64,000 nt of DNA from Pseudomonas paraversuta. GTDB taxonomy: Bacteria > Pseudomonadota > Gammaproteobacteria > Pseudomonadales > Pseudomonadaceae. This document shows positions 51,477 through 61,323 of the stretch, one piece after another (position 1 is the first letter of the stretch; every line of letters begins with the position of its first letter). The translations under genes and the position numbers were made by a program. The notes below the pieces were generated by a model. That model did not search any database and was not told the DNA's origin. It saw nothing but the letters and a program-made list of their open reading frames with translations. The stretch spans positions 372,001 through 436,000 of the forward strand of contig NZ_CAJFCL010000001.1 in assembly GCF_904063065.1 (NCBI RefSeq), read 5' to 3'.

Positions 51477-52286
51477 TCAGGCAGGCTTCACCCGCTCCGA
51501 GGGCCGCCGCACGCCCGCCACGATCTTGTCCACGGCCTTGGTTGCCGCGACCATGCCAAAAGTGGCCGTCACCATCATCACCGCGCCAAATCCACCGGCG
51601 CAATCAAGCTTGACCCCGTCACCCACAAAGCTTTTCTGCAGGCAAATGCTGCCGTCAGGCTTCGGATAGCGCAGCTGCTCGGTGGAAAATACGCAAGGCA
51701 CGCTGTAATGACGGGTCATGGTGCGCGAGAAGCCATAATCGCGGCGCAAGGTCGAACGCACTTTTGAAGCCAGCGGATCATTGAAGGTGCGGTTCAAATC
51801 GCAGACCTGGATCAGCGTCGGGTCAATCTGCCCCCCCGCACCACCGGTAGTGATAATCTGGATCTTGCGCCGCTTGCACCAGGCAATCAGCGCTGCCTTG
51901 GCATTCACGCTATCGATACAGTCAATCACGCAATCGATATCGGGGGTGATGTATTCGGCCATGGTTTCGCGAGTCACGAAGTCAGCCACTGCATGCACCT
52001 TGCAGTCAGGATTGATCTGACGCAGACGCTCGGCCATCACTTCCACCTTGTCTCGACCAATGGTCGTGCTCAAGGCGTGTAACTGGCGATTGCTGTTGCT
52101 GACGCACACGTCATCCAGATCAAACAGCGAGATTTCACCTACGCCACAACGGGCGATGGCTTCTGCCGCCCACGACCCGACACCGCCCACACCGACGATT
52201 GCTACATGGGCCGCGCGCAGCCGCTCCAGGCCTTCTATGCCATATAACCGGGCTACACCGGCAAACCGTGGATCTTCTGTACTCAT
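51477..52286 (-). CDS. tcdA: tRNA cyclic N6-threonylcarbamoyladenosine(37) synthase TcdA (CsdL)
   Basis: E1-like ATP-dependent dehydratase that converts t6A37 to ct6A37 in tRNA; the CsdA-CsdE sulfur relay stimulates it in E. coli. 269 residues. ATP-binding AIVGVGGVGSWAAEAIARCG at about residues 32-50, FDLDDVCVSNSNRQ, and the catalytic region with DCIDSVNAK. The ATG at 52286 is chosen because MSTEDPRFAGVARLYG is the family start; 35 upstream codons are not conserved. It converges on csdE across the REP array. Confidence 0.92.
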   Translation of the reverse strand: MSTEDPRFAGVARLYGIEGLERLRAAHVAIVGVGGVGSWAAEAIARCGVGEISLFDLDDVCVSNSNRQLHALSTTIGRDKVEVMAERLRQINPDCKVHAVADFVTRETMAEYITPDIDCVIDCIDSVNAKAALIAWCKRRKIQIITTGGAGGQIDPTLIQVCDLNRTFNDPLASKVRSTLRRDYGFSRTMTRHYSVPCVFSTEQLRYPKPDGSICLQKSFVGDGVKLDCAGGFGAVMMVTATFGMVAATKAVDKIVAGVRRPSERVKPA

Positions 52287-52561
52287 GACCATCACCCTGA
52301 AACCGGCGCGCATTATAGGGGCATGACCCGGGGTTTTGTATCTTTCCTGGAGGCTGCGCGACCAAGCCTGCTTTAATACCTGGAGGTACAACGAGGCAAG
52401 AGCTGCAAATAATAATGCAAGAACTTAAATCGGCCGCCGCTGCCAAACGCCGGACCTGATTCCGTGCGCTGTACGGTAGGTCAGAGCGCGGTGTAGGATG
52501 CGCGCCGCTTGGTAACTGCCGAACGATCTTCGTTCCACTCCCTTTGGAACCCGAAATAGTT
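52287..52561. promoter_or_regulatory. Divergent tcdA/ndvB-like intergenic region
   Basis: 275 bases between two divergent genes; both promoters must lie here. I see no small gene, palindrome or repeat that I can support. Confidence 0.4.
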
Positions 52562-55153
52562 ATGTCATCGCGTAAATTTGGACTCAACCTGGTGGTGGTG
52601 CTGGCCATCGCCGCCCTGTTCACCGGCTTCTGGGCGCTGATCAATCGCCCGGTTTCTGCGCCTAACTGGCCCGAGCAAATCTCGGGCTTTTCCTACTCGC
52701 CGTTTCAGCAAGGCCAGTACCCGCAGAAAGACCAGTACCCGACCGACGACGAAATGCGTCGCGATCTGGAAATCATCAGCAAGCTGACCGACAACATCCG
52801 GACTTACTCGGTCGACGGCACCCTGGGAGATATTCCCAAGTTGGCGGAAGAGTTCGGCTTGCGGGTCACCATCGGGATCTGGATCAGTCCGGACCTTGAG
52901 CGCAATGAGCGCGAAATCCAGAAAGCCATCGAACTGGCCAATAACTCGCGCAGCGTAGTGCGGGTTGTGGTGGGTAACGAAGCCCTGTTCCGTGAAGAGA
53001 TCACCCCGGAAGACTTGATCGTGTTGCTGGACCGGGTGCGGGCAGCCGTCAAGGTGCCGGTCACCACCTCCGAGCAGTGGCATATCTGGGAGAAATACCC
53101 GCAACTGGCCAAGCACGTTGACCTGATCGCTGCGCACATTTTGCCGTACTGGGAATTTATCCCCGTGGACAAGGCCGGCGAGTTCGTCCTGGACCGTGCC
53201 CGCGACCTGAAAAAAATGTTCCCGAAAAAACCGCTGCTGCTCTCGGAGGTTGGCTGGCCGAGCAACGGCCGCATGCGCGGTGGCGCCGATGCGACCCCGG
53301 CCGACCAGGCCATTTACCTGCGCACATTGGTCAATACGCTTAACCGTCGCGGCTACAACTACTTTGTGATCGAAGCCTTCGACCAACCCTGGAAAGCCAG
53401 TGACGAAGGCTCGGTAGGCGCGTACTGGGGCGTGTACAACGCCGCGCGCCAGCAAAAATTCAACTTTGAAGGCCCGGTAGTGGCTATCCCGCAGTGGCGG
53501 GTACTGGCCATTGGCTCAGTAGTCATGGGCCTGCTGTCGCTGGCCTTGCTGCTGATCGACGGTTCCGCCCTGCGTCAGCGTGGCCGCACTTTCCTGACCT
53601 TCACCGCGTTCCTGTGCGGGTCGGTGCTGGTGTGGATCGGTTACGACTACAGCCAGCAATACAGCACCTGGTTCAGTCTGACCGTAGGCATCCTGCTCGG
53701 GCTCGGTGCGTTCGGGGTGTTTATCGTACTGCTGACCGAGGCCCATGAACTGGCCGAGGCCGTATGGATTCGCAAGCGGCGGCGCGAGTTTCTGCCGGTT
53801 GAACACGAGGACGCCTACCGGCCAAAAGTGTCGATCCACGTGCCGTGCTACAACGAGCCGCCAGAGATGGTCAAACAGACCCTCGATGCACTGGCGAACC
53901 TCGACTACCCGGACTTCGAAGTGTTGATTATCGACAACAACACCAAGGATCCGGCGGTCTGGGAGCCGGTGCGCGACTACTGTGCAACCCTTGGCCCGCG
54001 CTTCAAGTTCTTCCATGTTGCCCCGCTGGCCGGCTTCAAGGGCGGCGCGCTGAACTATCTGATCCCGCACACCGCGCCGGATGCCGAAGTGATTGCCGTG
54101 ATCGACTCCGATTACTGTGTCGATCGCAACTGGCTCAAGCACATGGTGCCGCACTTTGCCGATCCGAAAATCGCCATCGTGCAGTCGCCCCAGGACTACC
54201 GTGATCAGAACGAAAGCACCTTCAAGAAGCTCTGCTACTCGGAGTACAAGGGCTTCTTCCATATCGGCATGGTCACCCGCAATGACCGCGACGCGATCAT
54301 TCAGCACGGCACCATGACCATGACCCGGCGTTCCGTGCTCGAGGAGCTTGGCTGGGCAGACTGGTGTATCTGTGAAGATGCCGAATTGGGTCTGCGCGTG
54401 TTCGAAAAAGGCTATTCCGCTGCCTATTCCCACAATAGCTACGGCAAAGGGCTGATGCCCGACACCTTTATCGACTTCAAGAAACAGCGCTTCCGCTGGG
54501 CCTACGGTGCGATTCAGATTATCAAGCGTCACGCCTCCAGCCTGCTGCGCGGCAAAGATACGCAATTGACCCGTGGCCAGCGTTATCACTTCCTCGCGGG
54601 CTGGTTGCCGTGGGTAGCCGACGGCATGAACATCTTCTTCACCGTGGGCGCCCTGCTGTGGTCGGCGGCGATGATCATTGTGCCGACGCGGGTTGATCCG
54701 CCGCTGCTGATTTTCGCCATCCCGCCATTGGCCCTGTTTGTGTTCAAGGTAGGCAAGATCATCTTCCTGTACCGCCGCGCCGTGGGGGTCAACCTCAAGG
54801 ACGCGTTTGCCGCGGCCCTGGCAGGTCTGGCCCTGTCCCATACCATCGCCAAAGCGGTGCTGTACGGATTTTTCACCACCAGCATTCCGTTCTTCCGCAC
54901 CCCGAAAAACGCCGACAATCACGGATTCTGGGTCGCCATCTCGGAAGCCCGTGAAGAGGTGTTCATCATGCTGCTGCTCTGGGGCGCGGCACTGGGGATC
55001 TTCCTGGTCCAGGGCCTGCCGAGCAACGACATGCGTTTCTGGGTGGTCATGCTGCTGGTGCAGTCGCTGCCGTATCTGGCGGCGCTGATCATGGCCTTCT
55101 TGTCTTCACTGCCCAAACCGGTGGAAGCGCCAGAAGAGCACCCGGCCGTATAA
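52562..55153 (+). CDS. ndvB: NdvB-like cyclic beta-glucan synthase (GH17-GT2 fusion)
   Basis: Inner-membrane glucosyltransferase; the P. aeruginosa homologue NdvB makes periplasmic cyclic beta-1,3-glucans tied to biofilm antibiotic tolerance. 863 residues. In order: one N-terminal membrane helix; a GH17-like region at about 40-310 (VVVGNEALFREE, LSEVGWPSNGR); two to three helices; a GT2 domain at about 410-680 with DSDYCVDRNW, CEDAELGLRVFEKGY and the Q/RxxRW motif KQRFRWAYG; and six or so C-terminal helices. dapE and rlmA follow, as beside P. aeruginosa ndvB. The chosen ATG begins MSSRKFGLNL. Product linkage is inferred. Confidence 0.85.
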   Translation: MSSRKFGLNLVVVLAIAALFTGFWALINRPVSAPNWPEQISGFSYSPFQQGQYPQKDQYPTDDEMRRDLEIISKLTDNIRTYSVDGTLGDIPKLAEEFGLRVTIGIWISPDLERNEREIQKAIELANNSRSVVRVVVGNEALFREEITPEDLIVLLDRVRAAVKVPVTTSEQWHIWEKYPQLAKHVDLIAAHILPYWEFIPVDKAGEFVLDRARDLKKMFPKKPLLLSEVGWPSNGRMRGGADATPADQAIYLRTLVNTLNRRGYNYFVIEAFDQPWKASDEGSVGAYWGVYNAARQQKFNFEGPVVAIPQWRVLAIGSVVMGLLSLALLLIDGSALRQRGRTFLTFTAFLCGSVLVWIGYDYSQQYSTWFSLTVGILLGLGAFGVFIVLLTEAHELAEAVWIRKRRREFLPVEHEDAYRPKVSIHVPCYNEPPEMVKQTLDALANLDYPDFEVLIIDNNTKDPAVWEPVRDYCATLGPRFKFFHVAPLAGFKGGALNYLIPHTAPDAEVIAVIDSDYCVDRNWLKHMVPHFADPKIAIVQSPQDYRDQNESTFKKLCYSEYKGFFHIGMVTRNDRDAIIQHGTMTMTRRSVLEELGWADWCICEDAELGLRVFEKGYSAAYSHNSYGKGLMPDTFIDFKKQRFRWAYGAIQIIKRHASSLLRGKDTQLTRGQRYHFLAGWLPWVADGMNIFFTVGALLWSAAMIIVPTRVDPPLLIFAIPPLALFVFKVGKIIFLYRRAVGVNLKDAFAAALAGLALSHTIAKAVLYGFFTTSIPFFRTPKNADNHGFWVAISEAREEVFIMLLLWGAALGIFLVQGLPSNDMRFWVVMLLVQSLPYLAALIMAFLSSLPKPVEAPEEHPAV

Positions 55154-55251
55154 ATTGACTGCAACCACTAAACGGCGGCCTCTGGTCGCCGTTTTGCTTT
55201 AAGATAACCGCCCTTTTGTGCCCTGCCACGCTCAGCTTCGGAGTCCACCCC

Positions 55252-56403
55252 ATGACGGCCCACGCCGACCTTTCGCCGACCCTGCAACTTGCCTGCGATT
55301 TGATCCGTCGCCCTTCAGTGACCCCGATCGATGCCGATTGCCAGAAGCTGATGATGCAGCGCCTGGGTGATGCCGGCTTCAAGCTGGAACCCATGCGCAT
55401 CGAAGACGTAGACAACTTCTGGGCCACCCACGGTAAAAACGAAGGCCCGGTGCTGTGCTTCGCTGGCCATACCGATGTGGTACCCACCGGCCCGGTGCAG
55501 GCCTGGCAAAACGACCCATTCGACGCCTTGATCGATGAGCACGGCATGCTCTGCGGCCGTGGCGCTGCCGACATGAAAGGCAGTCTTGCTTCCATGCTGG
55601 TTGCCGCCGAACGCTTCGTCGCCGACTACCCGGACCACAAGGGTTCGGTGGCGTTTCTGATCACCAGTGACGAAGAAGGCCCGGCCCATCACGGCACCAA
55701 AGCCGTGATCGAGCGTTTCAAGGCCCGCAATGAGCGTCTGGACTGGTGCATCGTCGGTGAGCCGTCGAGCACCACTCTGGTGGGCGACGTGGTTAAAAAC
55801 GGCCGTCGCGGCTCCCTGGGTGCCAAACTCACCGTGCGCGGGGTACAGGGTCACGTGGCCTACCCGCACCTGGCCAAAAACCCGATTCACCTGGCCGTGC
55901 CCGCACTGACCGAACTGGCCGCCGAGCATTGGGATAACGGCAACGCCTTCTTCCCGCCAACCAGCTTCCAGATCTCCAACCTGAACTCCGGCACCGGCGC
56001 CACCAACGTGATTCCCGGCGATCTGGTGGCGGTGTTCAACTTCCGGTTCTCCACCGAGTCCACTGTTGAAGGGCTGCAAAAGCGTGTCGCAGACATCCTC
56101 GACAAGCACGGCCTGGACTGGCACATCGATTGGGCGCTGTCCGGCCTGCCGTTCCTGACCGAGCCGGGCGCACTGCTGGATGCGGTGTCGTCGAGCATCA
56201 AACAGGTGACCGGCCGCGAAACCAAAGCCTCCACCAGCGGCGGCACCTCGGACGGACGCTTCATCGCGACCCTGGGTACCCAAGTGGTTGAACTGGGCCC
56301 GGTCAACGCGACCATCCACCAGGTCAACGAGCGGGTTCTGGCCAGCGATCTCGACGTGCTGACCGAAATCTACTACCAGACCCTGATCAGGTTGCTTGCC
56401 TGA
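55252..56403 (+). CDS. dapE: Succinyl-diaminopimelate desuccinylase
   Basis: Zinc-dependent hydrolase releasing LL-diaminopimelate. 383 residues of the M20 fold: the first metal motif [31 protein letters not shown], the catalytic Glu pair in [14 protein letters not shown], and C-terminal [11 protein letters not shown]. The ATG at 55252 has GGAG nine bases upstream. It follows dapC and dapD steps encoded earlier in the window. Its stop overlaps the rlmA start (TGATG). Confidence 0.96.
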   Translation: MTAHADLSPTLQLACDLIRRPSVTPIDADCQKLMMQRLGDAGFKLEPMRIEDVDNFWATHGKNEGPVLCFAGHTDVVPTGPVQAWQNDPFDALIDEHGMLCGRGAADMKGSLASMLVAAERFVADYPDHKGSVAFLITSDEEGPAHHGTKAVIERFKARNERLDWCIVGEPSSTTLVGDVVKNGRRGSLGAKLTVRGVQGHVAYPHLAKNPIHLAVPALTELAAEHWDNGNAFFPPTSFQISNLNSGTGATNVIPGDLVAVFNFRFSTESTVEGLQKRVADILDKHGLDWHIDWALSGLPFLTEPGALLDAVSSSIKQVTGRETKASTSGGTSDGRFIATLGTQVVELGPVNATIHQVNERVLASDLDVLTEIYYQTLIRLLA

Positions 56404-57212
56404 TGCTTGCCTGCCCTATCTGTTCGCAACCCCTCAGCGCAGTCGACAATGGCGTGGCCTGCCCTACGGGCCATCGCTTTGACCGCGCCCGTCAGGGTTA
56501 CCTGAACCTGTTGCCCGTGCAGCACAAAAACAGCCGCGACCCTGGCGACAACCAGGCCATGGTTGAAGCCCGTCGCGATTTCCTCAACGCGGGTCACTAC
56601 GCGCCTGTGGCCAAGCGACTGGCTGAACTGGCCGCCGAACGCGCCCCCCAGCGCTGGCTCGACATCGGTTGCGGCGAGGGTTACTACACCGCGCAAATCG
56701 CCGAGGCGCTGCCCAACGCCGACGGCTACGCGCTGGACATCTCCCGCGAAGCCGTCAAGCGTGCCTGCAAGCGCAACCCGCACCTGACCTGGTTGATCGC
56801 CAGCATGGCCCGGGTGCCACTGGCCGATGCCAGCTGCCAGTTTCTGGCCAGCGTGTTCAGCCCGCTGGACTGGCTGGAAGCCAAACGCCTGCTCAGCCCC
56901 GGCGGCGGCCTGATGCGCGTAGGCCCGACCCGCGGGCACCTGATGGAGCTGCGTGAACGGCTGTACGACGAAGTACGCGACTACGCTGACGACAAACACC
57001 TGGCGCTGGTGCCTGAAGGCATGCAGTTGCAGCACAGTGAAACCCTGGAGTTCGTGCTCAGCCTGAGTGAACCCAAGGACCGCGCCAACCTGCTGGCCAT
57101 GACCCCCCATGGCTGGCGTGCCAGTGCCGAACGTCGGGCCCAGGTCATCGACCACCCGCAGCCTTTAGTGGTCACTGTGTCGATGCGCTACGATTACTTC
57201 ATTCTTCAATAA
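56403..57212 (+). CDS. rlmA: 23S rRNA (guanine-N1)-methyltransferase RlmA
   Basis: SAM-dependent methylation of G745 in 23S rRNA helix 35. 269 residues. The N-terminal zinc finger has Cys4, Cys7, Cys20 and His24; DIGCGEGYYTAQIAEALP is SAM motif I, and GGGLMRVGPTRGHLMELRE is typical of RlmA. One-base overlap with dapE suggests coupling, though the two functions are unrelated. Confidence 0.92.
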   Translation: MLACPICSQPLSAVDNGVACPTGHRFDRARQGYLNLLPVQHKNSRDPGDNQAMVEARRDFLNAGHYAPVAKRLAELAAERAPQRWLDIGCGEGYYTAQIAEALPNADGYALDISREAVKRACKRNPHLTWLIASMARVPLADASCQFLASVFSPLDWLEAKRLLSPGGGLMRVGPTRGHLMELRERLYDEVRDYADDKHLALVPEGMQLQHSETLEFVLSLSEPKDRANLLAMTPHGWRASAERRAQVIDHPQPLVVTVSMRYDYFILQ

Positions 57213-57292
57213 CCCACTTTACGGCCAGGGGCAGCCGCCCCTGGCCCGACTAATCCGCGAATGGATTTTTCAGATACGCAGTGAGGACATCC

Positions 57293-57673
57293 ATGCGCCA
57301 GCCCGATATTGAGATTTACCTGAAAGAAGCCAAAGCCGGTCATGAACACGTCGTTACATGGCTTAGCGAGGCCCTGGGCCCCTGCACTCCCTGGGTGAAG
57401 AAAGGCCAGGTGTGGAAATGCACCGCCGGCGACATACCTGTGACCTGGATGCCAAATGCCGTCGGCAAATGGAACAGCCTGTTTCTGGACAGCGATAAAA
57501 CCCCGTGGGATGACGACATTGCCTGCGCCCAGGCCGCTTTCAAAGCGCTGAACGTCGAAGTGCGTTGCGCACCGGGCACGTGGGAAGAGGAACAGGGCGA
57601 AGCTGACGCTGATCGCTGGATTCGTATCAGCGAAGACGGTCAGGAAGAAATCACCTGGAAAACCGGGGCCTGA
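57293..57673 (+). CDS. Conserved hypothetical protein
   Basis: 126 residues, no signal peptide, membrane segment or motif that I recognise. Acidic and tryptophan-rich (seven Trp), with VKKGQVWKCTAGDIPVTWMP in the middle and a C-terminal stretch of Asp/Glu. AGGACATCC precedes the ATG at 57293; a GTG four codons upstream is the alternative. A gene of similar size lies beside rlmA in P. aeruginosa, from memory, so it is probably a real conserved gene. Confidence 0.7.
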   Translation: MRQPDIEIYLKEAKAGHEHVVTWLSEALGPCTPWVKKGQVWKCTAGDIPVTWMPNAVGKWNSLFLDSDKTPWDDDIACAQAAFKALNVEVRCAPGTWEEEQGEADADRWIRISEDGQEEITWKTGA

Positions 57674-57683
57674 AGTGAAACAT

Positions 57684-57774
57684 GTAGCCGCTGACGCAGG
57701 CTGCGACGGGGTGCGCATCACCCCTGCTGTTTGAAGGGCCGGGGGCCCTTATCGCAGCCTGCGACAGCGGCTAC
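57684..57774. repeat. REP-like long palindrome before the cold-shock gene
   Basis: GTAGCCGCTGACGCAGGCTG and CAGCCTGCGACAGCGGCTAC are near-perfect 23-base arms around a 45-base spacer with an inner GGGCC palindrome. It lies between convergent genes and belongs to a different sequence family from the other REP-like elements in the window. Confidence 0.8.
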
Positions 57775-57783
57775 AGGGCCTGC

Positions 57784-57993
57784 CTACAACCCCACCACAT
57801 CCTCAGCCTGCAAGCCCTTGTCACCCTTGACCTGGGTGTATTCGACCTGCTGTCCCTCGGCCAGGGAACGATGCCCCTCGCCGCGAATGGCACGGTAATG
57901 CACGAACACATCGGCACCATCGGCACACTGAATAAAGCCGTAGCCTTTGGCGTCGTTGAACCACTTCACACTGCCTGTTACGCGCGTACTCAT
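57784..57993 (-). CDS. Cold-shock domain protein
   Basis: A 69-residue single-stranded nucleic-acid binding protein that melts RNA structure. RNP1 (KGYGFIQ) and RNP2 (VFVHYRAI) are present; the second has Tyr where most Csp proteins have Phe. An added EGHRSLAEG loop lies between strands 3 and 4. AGGGGGAAT lies before the ATG. Divergent from plsB over 240 bases, which would hold a long 5' leader if it is thermoregulated like CspA. Confidence 0.9.
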   Translation of the reverse strand: MSTRVTGSVKWFNDAKGYGFIQCADGADVFVHYRAIRGEGHRSLAEGQQVEYTQVKGDKGLQAEDVVGL

Positions 57994-58233
57994 GAATCAT
58001 TCCCCCTTTTTATTATTGATCGGGCTCTACCATCAGCCCTTTGAGAACTTTCGCTCGAACCTGGTTTTTGCAGACTGGGTCTTGTGCAGCATGGCGAAAG
58101 ACCCCCGAGTATAAGTCAGCAAAAAAAACACTCAATCAATATTAGTTCGCTGCTTTTTTGCCGATTTTCCAGAGATACGGCACACTACCGGCACGAGTAA
58201 ACACTCGTTTTAATCCACTAACGCAGAAGCCGT

Positions 58234-60747
58234 ATGACCCGCTCCCCATTCCGTCGTCTTGTATTTGGCGCGCTGCGTCGCTTGCTGTACCTGTGGGTGC
58301 GCTCGGAAACGATCAATCAGTCGTCCTTGACACTGAATCTGGATCGCAGCCGGCCGGTGTTCTACGTGCTGCAATCGCCCTCACTGACCGAACTGGCAGT
58401 GGTCGACGCCGAGTGCACCAAGGCCGGCTTGCCGCGCCCCGTGCTGCCGGTCGCCGTTGGCAGCATGATCGAGCCCGAAGCGTTCTTTTACCTGACCCCC
58501 GAGCCCGACTGGCTGGGACGTCAGGACAAGCGCGGCGCCCCTCCTGCGCTGACCCGCCTGGTAGACGCCTTGACCCTCAACCCGGGCGAGGACGCGCAAA
58601 TCATCCCGGTCAGCGTGTTCTGGGGCCAGTCCCCCGACAGCGAGTCCAGCCCCTGGAAACTGCTGTTTGCCGACAGCTGGGCAGTCACCGGGCGCCTGCG
58701 CCGCTTGCTGCGCATTCTTATTTTGGGGCGCAAGACCCGCGTGCAGTTTTCCGCGCCGATTCATTTGCGCGAACTGATTGACCACAACAAGGGCCATGAG
58801 CGCACGGTACGCATGGCCCAGCGCATTTTGCGGGTGCACTTTCGCAACCTCAAAACCGCCACCATCGGCCCCGACCTGTCCCACCGCCGCAACCTGGTCA
58901 AAGGTCTGATCAAGGAGCCGGCCGTACGCCAGGCGATTGTGGATGAAGCCGAGCGCGAGAATATCTCTGCGGACAAAGCCAAAGCCCTGGCGCTGCGCTA
59001 CGCCAACGAAATCGCTTCGGATTACACCTACACGGCAATCCGTTTTTTTGAAGTGATACTGAGCTGGTTCTGGAACAAGATTTACGACGGGGTCAAAATC
59101 CACAACATCGAGGGCGTGCAGAACGTGGCCCAGGGCCATGAAATCGTCTATGTGCCATGCCACCGTAGCCATATCGATTATCTGCTGCTGTCTTATCTGC
59201 TGTTTCGCAACGGCCTGACTCCGCCGCACATTGCTGCCGGGATCAATCTCAATATGCCGCTGATGGGGCGCTTGCTGCGCCGTGGCGGGGCTTTTTTCAT
59301 GCGCCGCACGTTCAAGGGCAACCCGCTGTACACCTCGGTGTTCAACGAATACATGCATACCCTGTTCACCAAAGGCTTCCCGGTGGAGTATTTCGTCGAA
59401 GGCGGCCGCTCGCGCACCGGGCGCATGCTGCAACCGAAAACCGGCATGCTGGCCATCACCGTCCGCAGCTTCCTGCGCTCATCGCGCATGCCGATCGTCT
59501 TTGTACCTGTGTACATCGGTTACGAGCGGGTGCTGGAGGGCCGCACCTACCTCGGAGAGCTGCGCGGGGCGAGCAAGAAAAAAGAATCGGTATTCGATAT
59601 TTTCAAAGTCATCGGCGCACTCAAGAAACAGAAGTTTGGCCAGGTGGCGGTCAACTTCGGCGAGCCGATCAAACTCGCCGAGTTTCTCGATGGGGAACAA
59701 CCGGGCTGGCGCCAGCAGGAACTGGCTCCGTCGTACCGGCCTGAGTGGTTGCACGGGGCTACTAACCGGCTGGGGGAGAAAGTCGCCCGGCACCTGAACG
59801 AAGCCGCAGCCATCAACCCCGTCAACCTGGTGGCGCTGGTGCTCCTGTCCACCAGCAAACTGGCGCTGGATGACCGGGCCATGGCCCGCGTGCTGGACCT
59901 GTATCTGGCCCTGCTGCGCCGCGTCCCCTATTCACCCCACACCACCGTGCCTGAAGGTGACGGTCAGGCACTGATCGAACACGTGAAAAGCATGGACCTG
60001 CTCTCCGAGCAGAGCGATGCACTGGGCAAGGTCCTGTATCTGGATGAGCAAAACGCCGTCCTGATGACTTACTACCGCAACAACGTGCTGCATATCTTTG
60101 CCCTGCCGGCGTTGCTGGCCAGCTTCTTCCAGAGCAGCTCGCGCATGACCCGCGAGCAAATCCTGCGTTACACCCACGCCCTGTATCCGTACCTGCAATC
60201 GGAACTGTTTATCCGCTGGTCCGAGGATGAGCTGGACGCCGTGGTGGATCAGTGGCTGGAGGCGTTTGTCGAACAGGGTTTGCTGCGCTTTGAAAACGCT
60301 GTGTACCTGCGCCCGGCCCCGAGCTCGCGGCATTTTGTGCTGCTGACGCTACTGTCCAGGAGCATTGCGCAAACCCTGCAGCGCTTCTACATGGCCATCT
60401 CGTTGCTGCTCAACAGCGGCCAGAACACCTTGAGCGCCGAAGAGCTGGAAGACCTGTGCACCATGATGGCCCAGCGCCTGTCGATCCTGCATGGCCTCAA
60501 TGCCCCGGAGTTCTTCGACAAGAGCCTGTTCCGCCACTTTATCCAGAGCTTGCTCGAAGAAGACGTCTTGCGTCGCGACGCCAACGGCAAGTTGAGCTAT
60601 CACGAGCTGCTTGGCGAACTGGCCGAAGGCGCGGCCAAACGCGTGCTGCCCGCCGAGATCCGCCTGTCGATCCGTCAGGTGGCCTTGCACCGCAGCGAAG
60701 ACCCGGCAGATCAAGCGCCGCTGTCTTTGGAAAAACCGCTTAAATAA
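58234..60747 (+). CDS. plsB: Glycerol-3-phosphate 1-O-acyltransferase PlsB
   Basis: Inner-membrane enzyme making lysophosphatidic acid, the first step of phospholipid synthesis. 837 residues, normal for PlsB. The four acyltransferase motifs are visible in residues 300-420: [13 protein letters not shown] (HX4D), [26 protein letters not shown], and [14 protein letters not shown]. OlsA, cdsA and the cls-type gene in this window act later on its products. A TAACGCAGAAG leader precedes the ATG; no strong ribosome binding site is obvious. Confidence 0.96.
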   Translation: MTRSPFRRLVFGALRRLLYLWVRSETINQSSLTLNLDRSRPVFYVLQSPSLTELAVVDAECTKAGLPRPVLPVAVGSMIEPEAFFYLTPEPDWLGRQDKRGAPPALTRLVDALTLNPGEDAQIIPVSVFWGQSPDSESSPWKLLFADSWAVTGRLRRLLRILILGRKTRVQFSAPIHLRELIDHNKGHERTVRMAQRILRVHFRNLKTATIGPDLSHRRNLVKGLIKEPAVRQAIVDEAERENISADKAKALALRYANEIASDYTYTAIRFFEVILSWFWNKIYDGVKIHNIEGVQNVAQGHEIVYVPCHRSHIDYLLLSYLLFRNGLTPPHIAAGINLNMPLMGRLLRRGGAFFMRRTFKGNPLYTSVFNEYMHTLFTKGFPVEYFVEGGRSRTGRMLQPKTGMLAITVRSFLRSSRMPIVFVPVYIGYERVLEGRTYLGELRGASKKKESVFDIFKVIGALKKQKFGQVAVNFGEPIKLAEFLDGEQPGWRQQELAPSYRPEWLHGATNRLGEKVARHLNEAAAINPVNLVALVLLSTSKLALDDRAMARVLDLYLALLRRVPYSPHTTVPEGDGQALIEHVKSMDLLSEQSDALGKVLYLDEQNAVLMTYYRNNVLHIFALPALLASFFQSSSRMTREQILRYTHALYPYLQSELFIRWSEDELDAVVDQWLEAFVEQGLLRFENAVYLRPAPSSRHFVLLTLLSRSIAQTLQRFYMAISLLLNSGQNTLSAEELEDLCTMMAQRLSILHGLNAPEFFDKSLFRHFIQSLLEEDVLRRDANGKLSYHELLGELAEGAAKRVLPAEIRLSIRQVALHRSEDPADQAPLSLEKPLK

Positions 60748-60753
60748 GCAAAA

Positions 60754-60788
60754 GCGCCTGCCAGATTGAACATTTGTCTGGCAGGCGC
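60754..60788 (+). terminator. Hairpin after plsB
   Basis: GCGCCTGCCAGA and TCTGGCAGGCGC form a perfect 12-base-pair stem with an 11-base loop, seven bases past the plsB stop. It lacks a T run on the plus strand, so it may protect the 3' end more than terminate. Confidence 0.55.
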
Positions 60789-60833
60789 CCTCTCAACGCA
60801 TGGCGTTAATGCCTGCCCTATGGAGCCTCCCGC

Positions 60834-61235
60834 ATGAAAAAAGTCCTTTTACTCAGCCTGACTGCCCTGCTCGGAGCCTGCAGCTCTATGACACCTGCCC
60901 CGCAAGCCGCTCTCGATGGCGAAGTGTTTTACCTGCAACGTATCGCCCTGCCGCCTGGCGCCACCCTTGAAGTGAGCCTGCAGGATGTGTCACTGGCCGA
61001 CGCTCCGGCAGTCACCCTGGCCAAACAAAGCGGCCCGGTCAAAGGCCAGGTTCCGCTGCCTTTCCACCTGAGCTATGACCCGGCTGAAGTCAAACCGGGC
61101 CACACCTATGCAGTCAGTGCACGGATTGAAGATAACGGTCAGTTGTTGTTCATCACCACTGAGCGCAACAGCGTCGACCTGAATGCCAAAACCCAGCAAC
61201 CGATTCGCCTGCGGGTTGATCAGGTTCAACAATAA
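60834..61235 (+). CDS. YbaY-family lipoprotein
   Basis: A 133-residue lipoprotein: signal sequence MKKVLLLSLTALLGAC with lipobox LGAC (Cys16), then Ser-Ser, which predicts outer-membrane sorting. The mature part is one YbaY/HslJ-like beta domain with VFYLQRIALPPGATLEVSLQDVS and VPLPFHLSYDPAEVKPGHTY, the family signatures. Role unknown. Ribosome binding site GGAG lies six bases upstream of the ATG. Confidence 0.85.
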   Translation: MKKVLLLSLTALLGACSSMTPAPQAALDGEVFYLQRIALPPGATLEVSLQDVSLADAPAVTLAKQSGPVKGQVPLPFHLSYDPAEVKPGHTYAVSARIEDNGQLLFITTERNSVDLNAKTQQPIRLRVDQVQQ

Positions 61236-61249
61236 ACAGCGCATGATCC

Positions 61250-61294
61250 TGTAGGGGCTGGAGTTGCCTGCATCGCCGGCAAGCCAGCCCCCAC
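61250..61294. repeat. REP-like palindrome before the RND gene end
   Basis: TGTAGGGGCTGG and CCAGCCCCCAC are imperfect inverted repeats around CATCGCCGGC. It lies in the 88-base gap between convergent genes and resembles the REP units at 51300. Confidence 0.6.
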
Positions 61295-61323
61295 TTCAAC
61301 AATGCCCCCACCTCAGGCCAGGG

